From the NCBI GenBank assembly GCA_001596135.1, contig CP014773.1, forward strand, positions 2,914,001-2,978,000: a DNA stretch of 64,000 nucleotides, in the 5' to 3' direction. The stretch comes from Mucilaginibacter sp. PAMC 26640 (GTDB taxonomy: Bacteria > Bacteroidota > Bacteroidia > Sphingobacteriales > Sphingobacteriaceae). The notes below the pieces were generated by a model. The model worked only from the letters and a program-made list of their open reading frames with translations. It did no database searches and was not told the DNA's origin. Below, one piece after another: positions 34,686-42,866 of this stretch; within the stretch, counting starts at the first letter, position 1; each line of letters begins with the position of its first letter. The position numbers and the translations under genes were made by a program.

Positions 34686-37010
34686 ATGTTAAATCATATC
34701 AAAAAATACTTAGCGGTCGTTGTCGCGCTCAGCGTATCGGCCATGCCGGCGCTTCGCGCGCAAAGTCTGGCCTCTTATGTCAATCCTTTCATTGGCGCCA
34801 GTACAAGTACGGCCGATGCGGGCGTATACCATGGCCTGGGCAAAACCTTTCCCGGCGCCACTACGCCTTACGGTATGGTACAAGTGAGCCCGAATACCAT
34901 TACCGGCGGCGATAATGGCTCTGGCTACAGCTACGAACATAAAAGTATTGAAGGCTTCGCTTTTACACAAATGAGCGGCATCGGCTGGTTTGGCGACTTG
35001 GGTAACTTTTTGGTCATGCCGGCAACCGGGCAGTTAAAAACAAAAGCAGGTACGCTTGATCATCCCGAAGGCGGCTACCGCTCGGCCTATGATAAAAAGA
35101 GCGAGCAAGCATCCGCCGCCTATTATAGCGTTTTATTAACTGATAACCACATCAAAGCCGAAATGACGGCCGCGCCGCACAGCGGCATGCTGCGTTTTAC
35201 CTTTCCGCAAAATAAGCAATCACGTGTCCAAATCGACCTGGCCCGCCGGGTAGGGGGTACCTCAACTTCACAATATGTAAAAGTGGTAGATGCCTATACC
35301 ATACAGGGATGGATGAAATGTACACCGGATGGCGGCGGCTGGGGCAATGGCGATGGCCATGCTGATTATACTGTTTACTTCTATGCGCAATTTAGTAAAC
35401 CCCTGAAAGATTACGGCGTCTGGAGTGCCGACATCCCGGATGGCTGGAGCCGCAAACGCGAGGATGTAGGCAGCGAAAAATACCAGGCGCAGGTAGCAAG
35501 TGCCGCTATCCTGAAAAGGATTAAAGAAAAGCAAGGCAAGCATTTAGGCTTCTTCACCGAATTTGCTACCAAAGCAAACGAGCAGGTATTGATGAAATCG
35601 GGTATCTCATTCGTGAGTATGGCCGGTGCCAAAACCAACCTGCAGGCCGAAATGAAAGACTGGAACTTTGATGCAGCGCACCGGCGTGCAGTAGCCCTTT
35701 GGGATCAAAACCTGGCCAAAGTAAGTATCCAGGGTGGTACCATCGAGAAAAAGAAGGTCTTTTATACCGCGCTGTACCATACCATGATCGATCCGCGCAT
35801 TGTTACGGATGTAGACGGGCAATATCAGGGTGGCGATGGCAAAGCGCATAAGAGCTCGTTCTTTAAAAAGCGCAGTATTTTCAGTGGCTGGGATGTTTTC
35901 CGCAGCCAGATGCCTTTGCAGACCATTATTAATCCTGCTTTGGTGAATGATATGATCAACTCGCTGGTAACTCTGGCGGACGAAAAAAACAAAAACTATC
36001 TCGAACGCTGGGAACTGCTGAATAGCTATAGCGGCTGTATGTTTGGCAACCCTGCCGTATCGGTCATTACCGACGCTTATGCCAAAGGCATCCGCATATA
36101 TGATGTTGATAAAGCGTATCAGCTATCTGTTGAGTCGGTAGAAAAGTTTGGCAACGGCGACAAGGGCTACTCGGCCGGGGGCAACAGCATTGCGCTCACG
36201 CTGGAATACGGCTATACCGAATGGTGCGTATCGCAAATGGCAGGCTGGCTAAAACATCCGGCCGATGCGGCGAAATACAAGGCACGCAGCGCGAGTTACA
36301 AAAATATCTGGGATAAAGACAAGGGCTGGTTCCGCCCGCGGGAAGAGGACGGCAGCTGGAAAGCCTGGCCAGACTCGGGCCGTTTAACGCAGTGGTACGG
36401 TACCTTCGAAACCAACCCCTATCAGCAGGGATGGTTTGTACCCCATGATGTAGATGGTATGGTGACGCTCATGGGCGGGAGCGACAAAGTAATTGCAGAC
36501 CTCGATAACCTCTTTGCCAAAACACCCGATAACATGATGTGGAATGATTATTACAACCACGCCAATGAACCGGTGCACCATGTGCCTTTCCTGTACAACC
36601 GGCTCGGTATGCCCTGGCTAACTCAAAAATGGACGCGGGAGATCTGTCGACGGGCATATAAAAATGCTGTAGAAGGACTTGTGGGGAATGAAGACGTAGG
36701 TCAGATGTCGGCCTGGTATGTTTTGGCTGCTTCCGGTTTGCATCCTGTTTGCCCGGGAGATACCCGGCAGGAGATCACCAGCCCGGTGTTTGATCAGGTA
36801 ACGATGAAACTGGACCCCACCTACGCTAAAGGGAAATCGTTTACGATTGTAGCCAATAATAATTTGGCCGCTAATATGTACATCCAAAGCGCAAAATTAA
36901 ATGGTAAAACCTACAATAAATGCTACCTCGACTTTAAAGACATTGCAGCAGGCGGCGTGCTGGAACTAACTATGGGGGCCCAACCCAATAAAAACTGGGG
37001 AACAAACTAA
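34686..37010 (+). CDS. GH92 alpha-mannosidase (first copy)
   Basis: A 774-residue exo-acting, calcium-dependent inverting alpha-mannosidase of family GH92. Signal peptide about 1-25 (ends ALRAQS). The N-terminal beta-sandwich begins YVNPFIGAS and the (alpha/alpha)6 barrel follows. The catalytic acid is expected in NEPVHH (Glu628) and the base region in GNEDVGQMSAW (Asp670). An upstream in-frame codon at 34656 was rejected in favour of ATG 34686, which begins the signal peptide. First gene of a three-gene unit with an SGNH (7 bp gap) and a CE1-like esterase. Confidence 0.96.
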   Translation: MLNHIKKYLAVVVALSVSAMPALRAQSLASYVNPFIGASTSTADAGVYHGLGKTFPGATTPYGMVQVSPNTITGGDNGSGYSYEHKSIEGFAFTQMSGIGWFGDLGNFLVMPATGQLKTKAGTLDHPEGGYRSAYDKKSEQASAAYYSVLLTDNHIKAEMTAAPHSGMLRFTFPQNKQSRVQIDLARRVGGTSTSQYVKVVDAYTIQGWMKCTPDGGGWGNGDGHADYTVYFYAQFSKPLKDYGVWSADIPDGWSRKREDVGSEKYQAQVASAAILKRIKEKQGKHLGFFTEFATKANEQVLMKSGISFVSMAGAKTNLQAEMKDWNFDAAHRRAVALWDQNLAKVSIQGGTIEKKKVFYTALYHTMIDPRIVTDVDGQYQGGDGKAHKSSFFKKRSIFSGWDVFRSQMPLQTIINPALVNDMINSLVTLADEKNKNYLERWELLNSYSGCMFGNPAVSVITDAYAKGIRIYDVDKAYQLSVESVEKFGNGDKGYSAGGNSIALTLEYGYTEWCVSQMAGWLKHPADAAKYKARSASYKNIWDKDKGWFRPREEDGSWKAWPDSGRLTQWYGTFETNPYQQGWFVPHDVDGMVTLMGGSDKVIADLDNLFAKTPDNMMWNDYYNHANEPVHHVPFLYNRLGMPWLTQKWTREICRRAYKNAVEGLVGNEDVGQMSAWYVLAASGLHPVCPGDTRQEITSPVFDQVTMKLDPTYAKGKSFTIVANNNLAANMYIQSAKLNGKTYNKCYLDFKDIAAGGVLELTMGAQPNKNWGTN

Positions 37011-37017
37011 TATCTAT

Positions 37018-38403
37018 ATGAAGAAATTTTATTCTATACTCCTTGGCATCGGGATGTATACAAGTTTAAATGCCCAGACCGTAGCACCGTTTAAAACGGG
37101 CGAGCGCGTTGTATTCGTCGGCAACAGTATAACCGACGGCGGTCATTATCATTCTTACATCTGGCTATATTATATGACGCATTTCCCTAACCGCCGCATG
37201 ACTTTTTTCAACGCTGGGATTGGCGGTGATGCCATTGGCCAGATAGCCGACCGGTTTGACGCCGACGTGCTGGCCCGGAAACCGACCGTACTAACCCTTA
37301 CCTGGGGTATGAACGATACCGGCTATTTTGAATGGTACCGTAAAGATGCACAGGCTTTTATGGATAACCGTCTTACAGGAAGTTATAAAACCTACGAGGG
37401 TGTTGAAGAGAAACTTAAGAAACGTACCGACATCCGGAAGATTATCATTGCTGGTTCGCCCTATGATCAAACATCAAAGTTTACCACCAAAAATATATAT
37501 CCCGGTAAAACCGAAGCCTTTGCCAAAGTGATTGCTTACCAGCAGGAATCGGCCAGGAAGAATAATTGGGGTTTGGTGGATTTTTACCACCCGATGGACG
37601 CCATCAACAAACGCGAGCAGCTGAAAGATTCCACTTTTAGCCTTACCCCGAACGATCGGATCCACCCGGATAATAATGGTCACCTGGTGATGGCTTACCT
37701 GTTCCTGAAAACACAGGGACTGGCCAATAATGCCGTGGCAGATATTAGCATCAGCGCAGCCGGCAAAAAGGTATCAAAGGCAGCAAATTGCACCGTGCTG
37801 AACTTGGCGGTTACTGCTAATTCAGTCTCCTTCAATTATCTAGCGAAGTCTTTGCCGTATCCGCTTGATACGATTCCGCGCGGCTGGGGCAATAACAAAA
37901 AACAGTCGGAAGCCTTAAAAGTGGTTCCTTTTACCAAAGAATTTAACCGGGAAATCTTAGCGGTGAAAGACCTGAAAGCAGGTACTTACAACTTGCTGAT
38001 AGACGGCGAACGCATGGGAAGCTGGAGCGCAGCAGATTTTGCAGCGGGGATCAACATGGCAGAAATTACCATTACTCCGCAATATCAGCAGGCTATTCAG
38101 GTGCGCGAGCTGAACGAAGAACGCTGGGAAATTGAACGCCGTTTTCGCAACTATATGTGGATAGAGTATGATTTTCTGAAAGGAAAAAACCTCCTGTACA
38201 AAGACAATAATGCCGCCATGGATTCCGTCAGCAAGTACGCCCGGAAAGATCCGTTTGTAGGCGGTAACAAAGATAATTATAGCCGCGCCCGCTATCAAAG
38301 TGTGCGCGATGCATGGCAAAAAGAAATGGATGTACTTATTAACCAGATCTACGCCATCAACAAACCGCAAACGCACCGGATAGAGATCGTTGCATCAAAA
38401 TAA
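37018..38403 (+). CDS. SGNH/GDSL hydrolase with C-terminal domain, paralogue
   Basis: A 461-residue exported esterase, full-length paralogue of the gene at 30475: same opening PFKTGERVVFVGNSITDGGH, the same GMNDTGY, DRIHPDN and the same C-terminal NEERWEIERRFRNY segment. Signal peptide about 1-18 (ends SLNAQT). All SGNH residues are present. Two non-identical copies within one locus suggest different acyl positions or substrates. It lies between GH92 and the CE1-like esterase with gaps of 7 and 11 bp. Confidence 0.92.
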   Translation: MKKFYSILLGIGMYTSLNAQTVAPFKTGERVVFVGNSITDGGHYHSYIWLYYMTHFPNRRMTFFNAGIGGDAIGQIADRFDADVLARKPTVLTLTWGMNDTGYFEWYRKDAQAFMDNRLTGSYKTYEGVEEKLKKRTDIRKIIIAGSPYDQTSKFTTKNIYPGKTEAFAKVIAYQQESARKNNWGLVDFYHPMDAINKREQLKDSTFSLTPNDRIHPDNNGHLVMAYLFLKTQGLANNAVADISISAAGKKVSKAANCTVLNLAVTANSVSFNYLAKSLPYPLDTIPRGWGNNKKQSEALKVVPFTKEFNREILAVKDLKAGTYNLLIDGERMGSWSAADFAAGINMAEITITPQYQQAIQVRELNEERWEIERRFRNYMWIEYDFLKGKNLLYKDNNAAMDSVSKYARKDPFVGGNKDNYSRARYQSVRDAWQKEMDVLINQIYAINKPQTHRIEIVASK

Positions 38404-38414
38404 CGCCCAGATAT

Positions 38415-39242
38415 ATGAATATGAAAAAAACCCTAACCTTATTACTGATCAGTGCGGCATCGTTCGCGCTCAAAGTTCAAGCGGCTAACGTTGATACAGC
38501 CTTAACACACAGTGCCGCCATGAACAAGGATATCAAAGCGGTGATTGTTAAACCGGCCGACTACTCCGCAGCCAAAAAATACCCGGTTGTTTATCTGTTG
38601 CACGGCTTTAGCGGTAACTATAGTGACTGGATAAAAAAAGTACCTGCTATTACTGCATTGGCCGATACTTATCACCTGATTATCGTTTGTCCGGATGGCG
38701 CATTTGCCGGCTGGTATTTCGACAGTCCCGTGAATAAAGAATGGATGTTTGAAACCTATGTAGCCAACGAGCTGGTGACTTATGTGGATAAGCATTATGC
38801 TACCATTGCCAACCGGAAGGGTAGGGCCATTACCGGTTTAAGCATGGGGGGCCATGGCGCTTTGTTTTTGGCCTTTAAGCACCAGGATGTTTTTGGGGCG
38901 GCAGGCAGTATGAGTGGTGTATTGGATATTCGGCAGTTTTCGGATGCCTTTGGTATTGAACAGGTTTTGGGTAAGTATAGCGAGCATCCAGATGTTTGGG
39001 AGCAGCATTGCGTGGTGAGCCTGGTTTACCTTTTAAAACCAAACGCGCTGGCGCTTACGTTCGACTGCGGTTACGATGATGCTATGTACAGCGGTAACCA
39101 GGAATTGCACGAAAAATTGATGATGCGTAAAATCCCGCACGACTACTCGGTAAGGCCAGGCGGGCACTCCTGGGAATATTGGGCTAACTCGGTAAACTAC
39201 CATATGCTGTTTTTTAGCCGGTACTTTAATAATCAGAAATGA
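38415..39242 (+). CDS. CE1-like alpha/beta-hydrolase esterase
   Basis: A 275-residue exported esterase of the S-formylglutathione-hydrolase/feruloyl-esterase fold. Signal peptide about 1-24 (ends VQAAN). The nucleophile Ser lies in GLSMGGHGAL, the oxyanion region in YLLHGFSGNYSDW, the acid in the TFDCGYDD segment and the His in PGGHSWEYW. Close relatives are acetyl- or feruloyl-esterases acting on plant or microbial glycans. Last gene of the GH92-SGNH-esterase unit, so de-esterification appears central to this locus. Confidence 0.9.
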   Translation: MNMKKTLTLLLISAASFALKVQAANVDTALTHSAAMNKDIKAVIVKPADYSAAKKYPVVYLLHGFSGNYSDWIKKVPAITALADTYHLIIVCPDGAFAGWYFDSPVNKEWMFETYVANELVTYVDKHYATIANRKGRAITGLSMGGHGALFLAFKHQDVFGAAGSMSGVLDIRQFSDAFGIEQVLGKYSEHPDVWEQHCVVSLVYLLKPNALALTFDCGYDDAMYSGNQELHEKLMMRKIPHDYSVRPGGHSWEYWANSVNYHMLFFSRYFNNQK

Positions 39243-39356
39243 TCTGTCCGGTTCTGTTGAAAACATCACTTATAACCTCTTCAAAACTTATTAAAATGTC
39301 AAATAATATTCCTTTATAAGTGGATTTTATTAAAAATAAAAAATTGTAACAAAAAC

Positions 39357-39387
39357 TTTGCTAAATCGTTTTTACGATCTATATTAG
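39357..39387 (+). promoter_or_regulatory. LacI-type operator C within promoter of SusD unit
   Basis: TTTGCTAAATCGTTTTTAC at 39357-39375. Its TTTG is followed after 19 bp by TATATTAG (39380-39387), one mismatch from TAnnTTTG. An ATAAACCAA word follows 53 bp after the operator start, almost the same distance as after operator B (54). Confidence 0.7.
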
Positions 39388-39468
39388 CAGTATAGTTCTG
39401 TACGGAATTATAAACCAATTATTTAATCAGCAAATACACAGCCCTTTTTAATTTCGTTCAGCGATAAG

Positions 39469-39487
39469 TGCTAAAACGATTTTTTTA
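39469..39487. promoter_or_regulatory. LacI-type operator-like site C2
   Basis: TGCTAAAACGATTTTTTTA, with the CG centre and TGCTAAA arm of the other sites, 57 bp before the SusD ATG. A weaker match than A to C. Confidence 0.45.
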
Positions 39488-39543
39488 AATTGATACCGTA
39501 TATAATGCTGAAGCTTAAGTGCTTTATTGTAATAACCTATAAT

Positions 39544-41298
39544 ATGAGAAAAATTTACTTTCAGTTTTCTGTGTGCGGTTCGTTGCTCTTCTTGCTGTTG
39601 TCGGCATCGTGCAAAAAGGAGGGCTTTTTAAGCCAGACCACCACCTCCAATTTAACGGAAGAGACTGTGTTTAAGGATAGCGCCAATACGGTAAGTTTTT
39701 TGGCCGGGATTTACGCCAATGTGGGCTTTAGCGCTGCTGCCGATAGGTTTACTTATGGGCCAAATGAATTCAGTCAAACACCAAACGGTGGTCTCGATGC
39801 ATCTTCTGATGAGGCCGAGGTCTACAATTCCGGTGGATCCACCGCCTTGGCCTGGGAAACCGGTACCATTAATGCCGCGGTAGTTACCAATGATGCGTAC
39901 AAAAAATGTTACACCAATATCCGCGGTGTCAACCTGTTGCTTAAAAATATCGCTAAGGCACCGATCAATGCCTTTGTCAAAACGCAGATGAAAGCAGAAG
40001 CCCGCTTCTTAAGGGCCTGGTACTACGCCATTCTTTTAAAACATTACGGAGGGGTTCATTTGGTGGGAGACAGTACCTATAATTATACAGAAAGTATCCC
40101 GGCTGCACGTAATACTTACGAACAATGCGTCAACTACATTTTAGCCGAATGTGACGCTGCCGCGATTGATCTTCCTACTATTCAAAGCGGTATCAGTTAC
40201 GGCCGGGCTTCCAAAGGCGCCTGCCTGGCACTTAAATCCCGTGTGCTGCTTTATGCTGCCAGCCCGCTGTTTAATGACAAACCTGCGCTTGGCGGCACAA
40301 AAAATGATCTTTTATTAGGTTATGGCAATACCGACCCAAATCGCTGGAAACTGGCAGAACAAGCAGCTGCCGCAGTAATTGGTTTAGGTTCTTACTCTTT
40401 ATATTCTGACAACTCCAAACCTGGCATCGGATTCCAAAACCTTTTTACCCTGCGTTACAACAACGAATACATTTTCCAGCTGATGCGCCCCACCGGTAAC
40501 GTGGATCTGGAAGCGCTTTTTGATCCGCCATCACGCACGGGTGCCCATGGCGCATTTCCGCTTCAGGGCCTGGTAGATGCCTTTCCTATGGCTACTGGTA
40601 AAGCTATTACCGATCCAACATCAAACTACAACCCGCAAAAACCATATGATGGCCGCGACCCCCGGTTGGAGTTTACCGTAATCCGCGATCAAACATCCTT
40701 GCAAAACAGGTTAGTATCGGGCTTTTCTCCGGTTAACATTTACCAGGGTACATTTAACGGCGTTGGGGCTGGTCCAGATGCCGTGCATGTAGGTACCTCT
40801 ACCGGTTATTATTGCAACAAAATGCTTTCACCGGGCGCAGTTTCCCAGGATTTTATCCACCGTACCGACCGCGTATTACCATTGATACGTTATGCAGAGA
40901 TCCTGCTGAACTATGCAGAAGCAGCTAACGAGTATGAGGGCCCTACAACTCTAGTGTACCAGGCTGTTGAGTCTATTCGCCAGCGGGCAGGACTAAACCC
41001 TTATCAATTGCCTGCAGGATTAAGTAAAGAAGACATGCGCACTGCGATACGGAATGAACGCCGGATAGAGCTTGCTTTTGAAGAGCACCGCTTTTGGGAC
41101 GTCAGGAGATGGAAGATAGCCGACCAAACCGATAATATCCAAACCACCGGGATGGAAGTTAACCGCAACGGCAACGCCGCTACTTTTACCATATTTAACG
41201 TACGCAAACGCAATTTCCGCCCGGCAATGTATTTCTGGCCTCTACCACAATCTGAGGTGGCCAAATCAGCGGATGTGATACAAAACCCAGGCTATTAA
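39544..41298 (+). CDS. SusD/RagB outer-membrane lipoprotein (first copy)
   Basis: A 584-residue glycan-binding lipoprotein of the SusD family. It forms the lid over a SusC porin. Lipobox LLSASC with Cys23 followed by KKEG. TPR-rich SusD regions are clear: AEARFLRAWYYAILLKHYGGVHLV, LALKSRVLLYAASPLFND and the C-terminal RNERRIELAFEEHRFWDVRRWK. ATG 39544 was chosen; the frame open from 39490 adds 18 residues before the signal peptide. Unusually it heads its unit and is followed by two other lipoproteins before a SusC gene appears. Confidence 0.96.
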   Translation: MRKIYFQFSVCGSLLFLLLSASCKKEGFLSQTTTSNLTEETVFKDSANTVSFLAGIYANVGFSAAADRFTYGPNEFSQTPNGGLDASSDEAEVYNSGGSTALAWETGTINAAVVTNDAYKKCYTNIRGVNLLLKNIAKAPINAFVKTQMKAEARFLRAWYYAILLKHYGGVHLVGDSTYNYTESIPAARNTYEQCVNYILAECDAAAIDLPTIQSGISYGRASKGACLALKSRVLLYAASPLFNDKPALGGTKNDLLLGYGNTDPNRWKLAEQAAAAVIGLGSYSLYSDNSKPGIGFQNLFTLRYNNEYIFQLMRPTGNVDLEALFDPPSRTGAHGAFPLQGLVDAFPMATGKAITDPTSNYNPQKPYDGRDPRLEFTVIRDQTSLQNRLVSGFSPVNIYQGTFNGVGAGPDAVHVGTSTGYYCNKMLSPGAVSQDFIHRTDRVLPLIRYAEILLNYAEAANEYEGPTTLVYQAVESIRQRAGLNPYQLPAGLSKEDMRTAIRNERRIELAFEEHRFWDVRRWKIADQTDNIQTTGMEVNRNGNAATFTIFNVRKRNFRPAMYFWPLPQSEVAKSADVIQNPGY

Positions 41299-41315
41299 CC
41301 GGTTAAATCAATTAA

Positions 41316-41753
41316 ATGAAAAATAATTTTATACTAATGCGATTGCTGCCGCTTGTGCTAATTGCAGCTCTGGCGGTATCCTGCAAAACAGAAAAAGTTC
41401 TTCCGCAGCAGGAAGGCGTAAAAGATATTGCCGGCAACTGGCAGGTCATCCGCGCTACCCGTAACGGTACCGATCTGACCGCCCTGGCAGACTTTAGCAA
41501 GTTCCGGATCAATTTTGGTACAGGTACCTATAAACTGGAAAACAAATTACCTTTCCTGGTTACGCAGGATGGGGCCTTTGCTTTAGACGATCCCCAGTAT
41601 CCGTTTAAAATCACGTTCACAGCTGCCGGCGCAACGCCAATCTCTACGGCATTTACTTACCCCATTGTTAACGGTAAAAGGCAGTTAAGTTTGACTTTCA
41701 GTCCGGGTTGTGCCAATAATTCCTACGTGTATGTACTTCAAAAAGTCAATTAA
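41316..41753 (+). CDS. DUF5004 lipoprotein
   Basis: A 145-residue lipoprotein with lipobox LAVSC (Cys23). The mature part is a small beta-barrel of lipocalin-like type: GNWQVIRATRNGTDLTALADFSKFRINFGTGTY is the DUF5004 pattern. A probable surface-exposed accessory glycan-binding protein. It lies 17 bp after SusD and 22 bp before the DUF4961 gene. Confidence 0.85.
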   Translation: MKNNFILMRLLPLVLIAALAVSCKTEKVLPQQEGVKDIAGNWQVIRATRNGTDLTALADFSKFRINFGTGTYKLENKLPFLVTQDGAFALDDPQYPFKITFTAAGATPISTAFTYPIVNGKRQLSLTFSPGCANNSYVYVLQKVN

Positions 41754-41775
41754 AAAGGCCGAAACCAATTCAATT

Positions 41776-42777
41776 ATGAGATCATATTTACATATAAAGG
41801 GTAAAAATTTATGGAGGATGTGTGCCTGCCTTATTTTGGGTATTGCACTGGCCTGCTGTGGTGAGCAGATAACCGGTGTAGACCAGCCGGATACCGCTAC
41901 CGTTGGTGCTACCATACCCATTACCGTGCATATTTCTATCCCAACTGCCGGCAACGGCGGGCCGGATTACTTAATCTTAGGCGTGCTTGTTCCTAAAGGC
42001 TGGAAAGCCGCACAGAACACAACGGTTGGCTATACCAGTCCAACATCTGGCAACGGCACAATGACCCTGGTACCGGATGGTACCTTACCGAAAAATGGCG
42101 GCGGGTTAACCTGGTCGGCCTATATGAAAAAAACGTTTGGTAACGCGGGCAACCTGATAGACGATATGGAATGGGTAGCTTATCAGTCGGATAAATCCTT
42201 TACCCATAACGGCAATACTTTTACAGCCGATCTGAATATCAGAATGAAGGTAGCTGCTGATGGTAATAATACCCTCGTCAAACTTTCGTACGTGATTGCA
42301 GATACGGGCAACGGCTTTACCAGTGACGGTAATGGCACCTACTTTAGCCAGGTGACCAAGCCATGTTTTGAAGTGACCGGCGGCACAGGTGATATTGTAG
42401 ATTTTTGTAATCCGCAACTAACCATCGTAGATCCGCCAAAATCTCTTGACAATGATTTTGTGACCCTCACCTTTGATGGCAACGTGATAGCAACTCCGCT
42501 TAGCGGTGAAACCGAACTTTACCTGTGTGCTACCGCATACACCAATGATGGCAAAACCATTACCGTATGCGAACAAACGGATAAGACCCGGATGGTGCAA
42601 ACATCTGCAACCAGTAAAAAATACCAGGTAACCTTTTGGCCCAAGTCCTTTTTTGGCACTACCGACGCGCAAACCATCCTAAAAATGGAATACTTCGTAA
42701 CCAATAAAGCCGGTACCAGTAAAGTGGGTTACGGTAATACACTGGCACCTTTTGTTTACACCTTTAAGTGCGGGTAA
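41776..42777 (+). CDS. DUF4961 lipoprotein, putative surface glycan-binding protein
   Basis: A 333-residue lipoprotein. A hydrophobic segment ends in LACCGEQ. The mature protein begins with an immunoglobulin-like strand region (ITGVDQPDTATVGATIPITVHISIP), followed by beta-rich modules with many Thr/Asn/Gly, including LTIVDPPKSLDNDFVTLTFDG in the second half. This is the DUF4961 pattern known from Sus-type loci. ATG 41776 was preferred to 41710, which would overlap the DUF5004 gene by 44 bp. No catalytic motif seen; binding is an inference from context. Confidence 0.85.
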   Translation: MRSYLHIKGKNLWRMCACLILGIALACCGEQITGVDQPDTATVGATIPITVHISIPTAGNGGPDYLILGVLVPKGWKAAQNTTVGYTSPTSGNGTMTLVPDGTLPKNGGGLTWSAYMKKTFGNAGNLIDDMEWVAYQSDKSFTHNGNTFTADLNIRMKVAADGNNTLVKLSYVIADTGNGFTSDGNGTYFSQVTKPCFEVTGGTGDIVDFCNPQLTIVDPPKSLDNDFVTLTFDGNVIATPLSGETELYLCATAYTNDGKTITVCEQTDKTRMVQTSATSKKYQVTFWPKSFFGTTDAQTILKMEYFVTNKAGTSKVGYGNTLAPFVYTFKCG

Positions 42778-42800
42778 TAACGCTTTCAATCATCATTGGC

Positions 42801-42817
42801 CTCCTGTAAAACAGGAG
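42801..42817 (+). terminator. Hairpin between lipoprotein genes and SusC
   Basis: CTCCTGT pairs with ACAGGAG around AAA. No T-run follows, so this is more likely a weak attenuator or mRNA end than a full terminator. Confidence 0.4.
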
Positions 42818-42819
42818 CC

Positions 42820-42837
42820 TGCTAAAACGATATTTAA
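42820..42837. promoter_or_regulatory. LacI-type operator-like site D (before SusC)
   Basis: TGCTAAAACGATATTTAA, sharing TGCTAAA and the CG centre with site C2, 47 bp... upstream of the region leading to SusC; the SusC ATG is 29 bp after its end. It suggests a separate start of transcription for the SusC-SusD-SusC part. Confidence 0.5.
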
Positions 42838-42866
42838 TTTTTTGCCAACAATTTAAACTTTATAAA

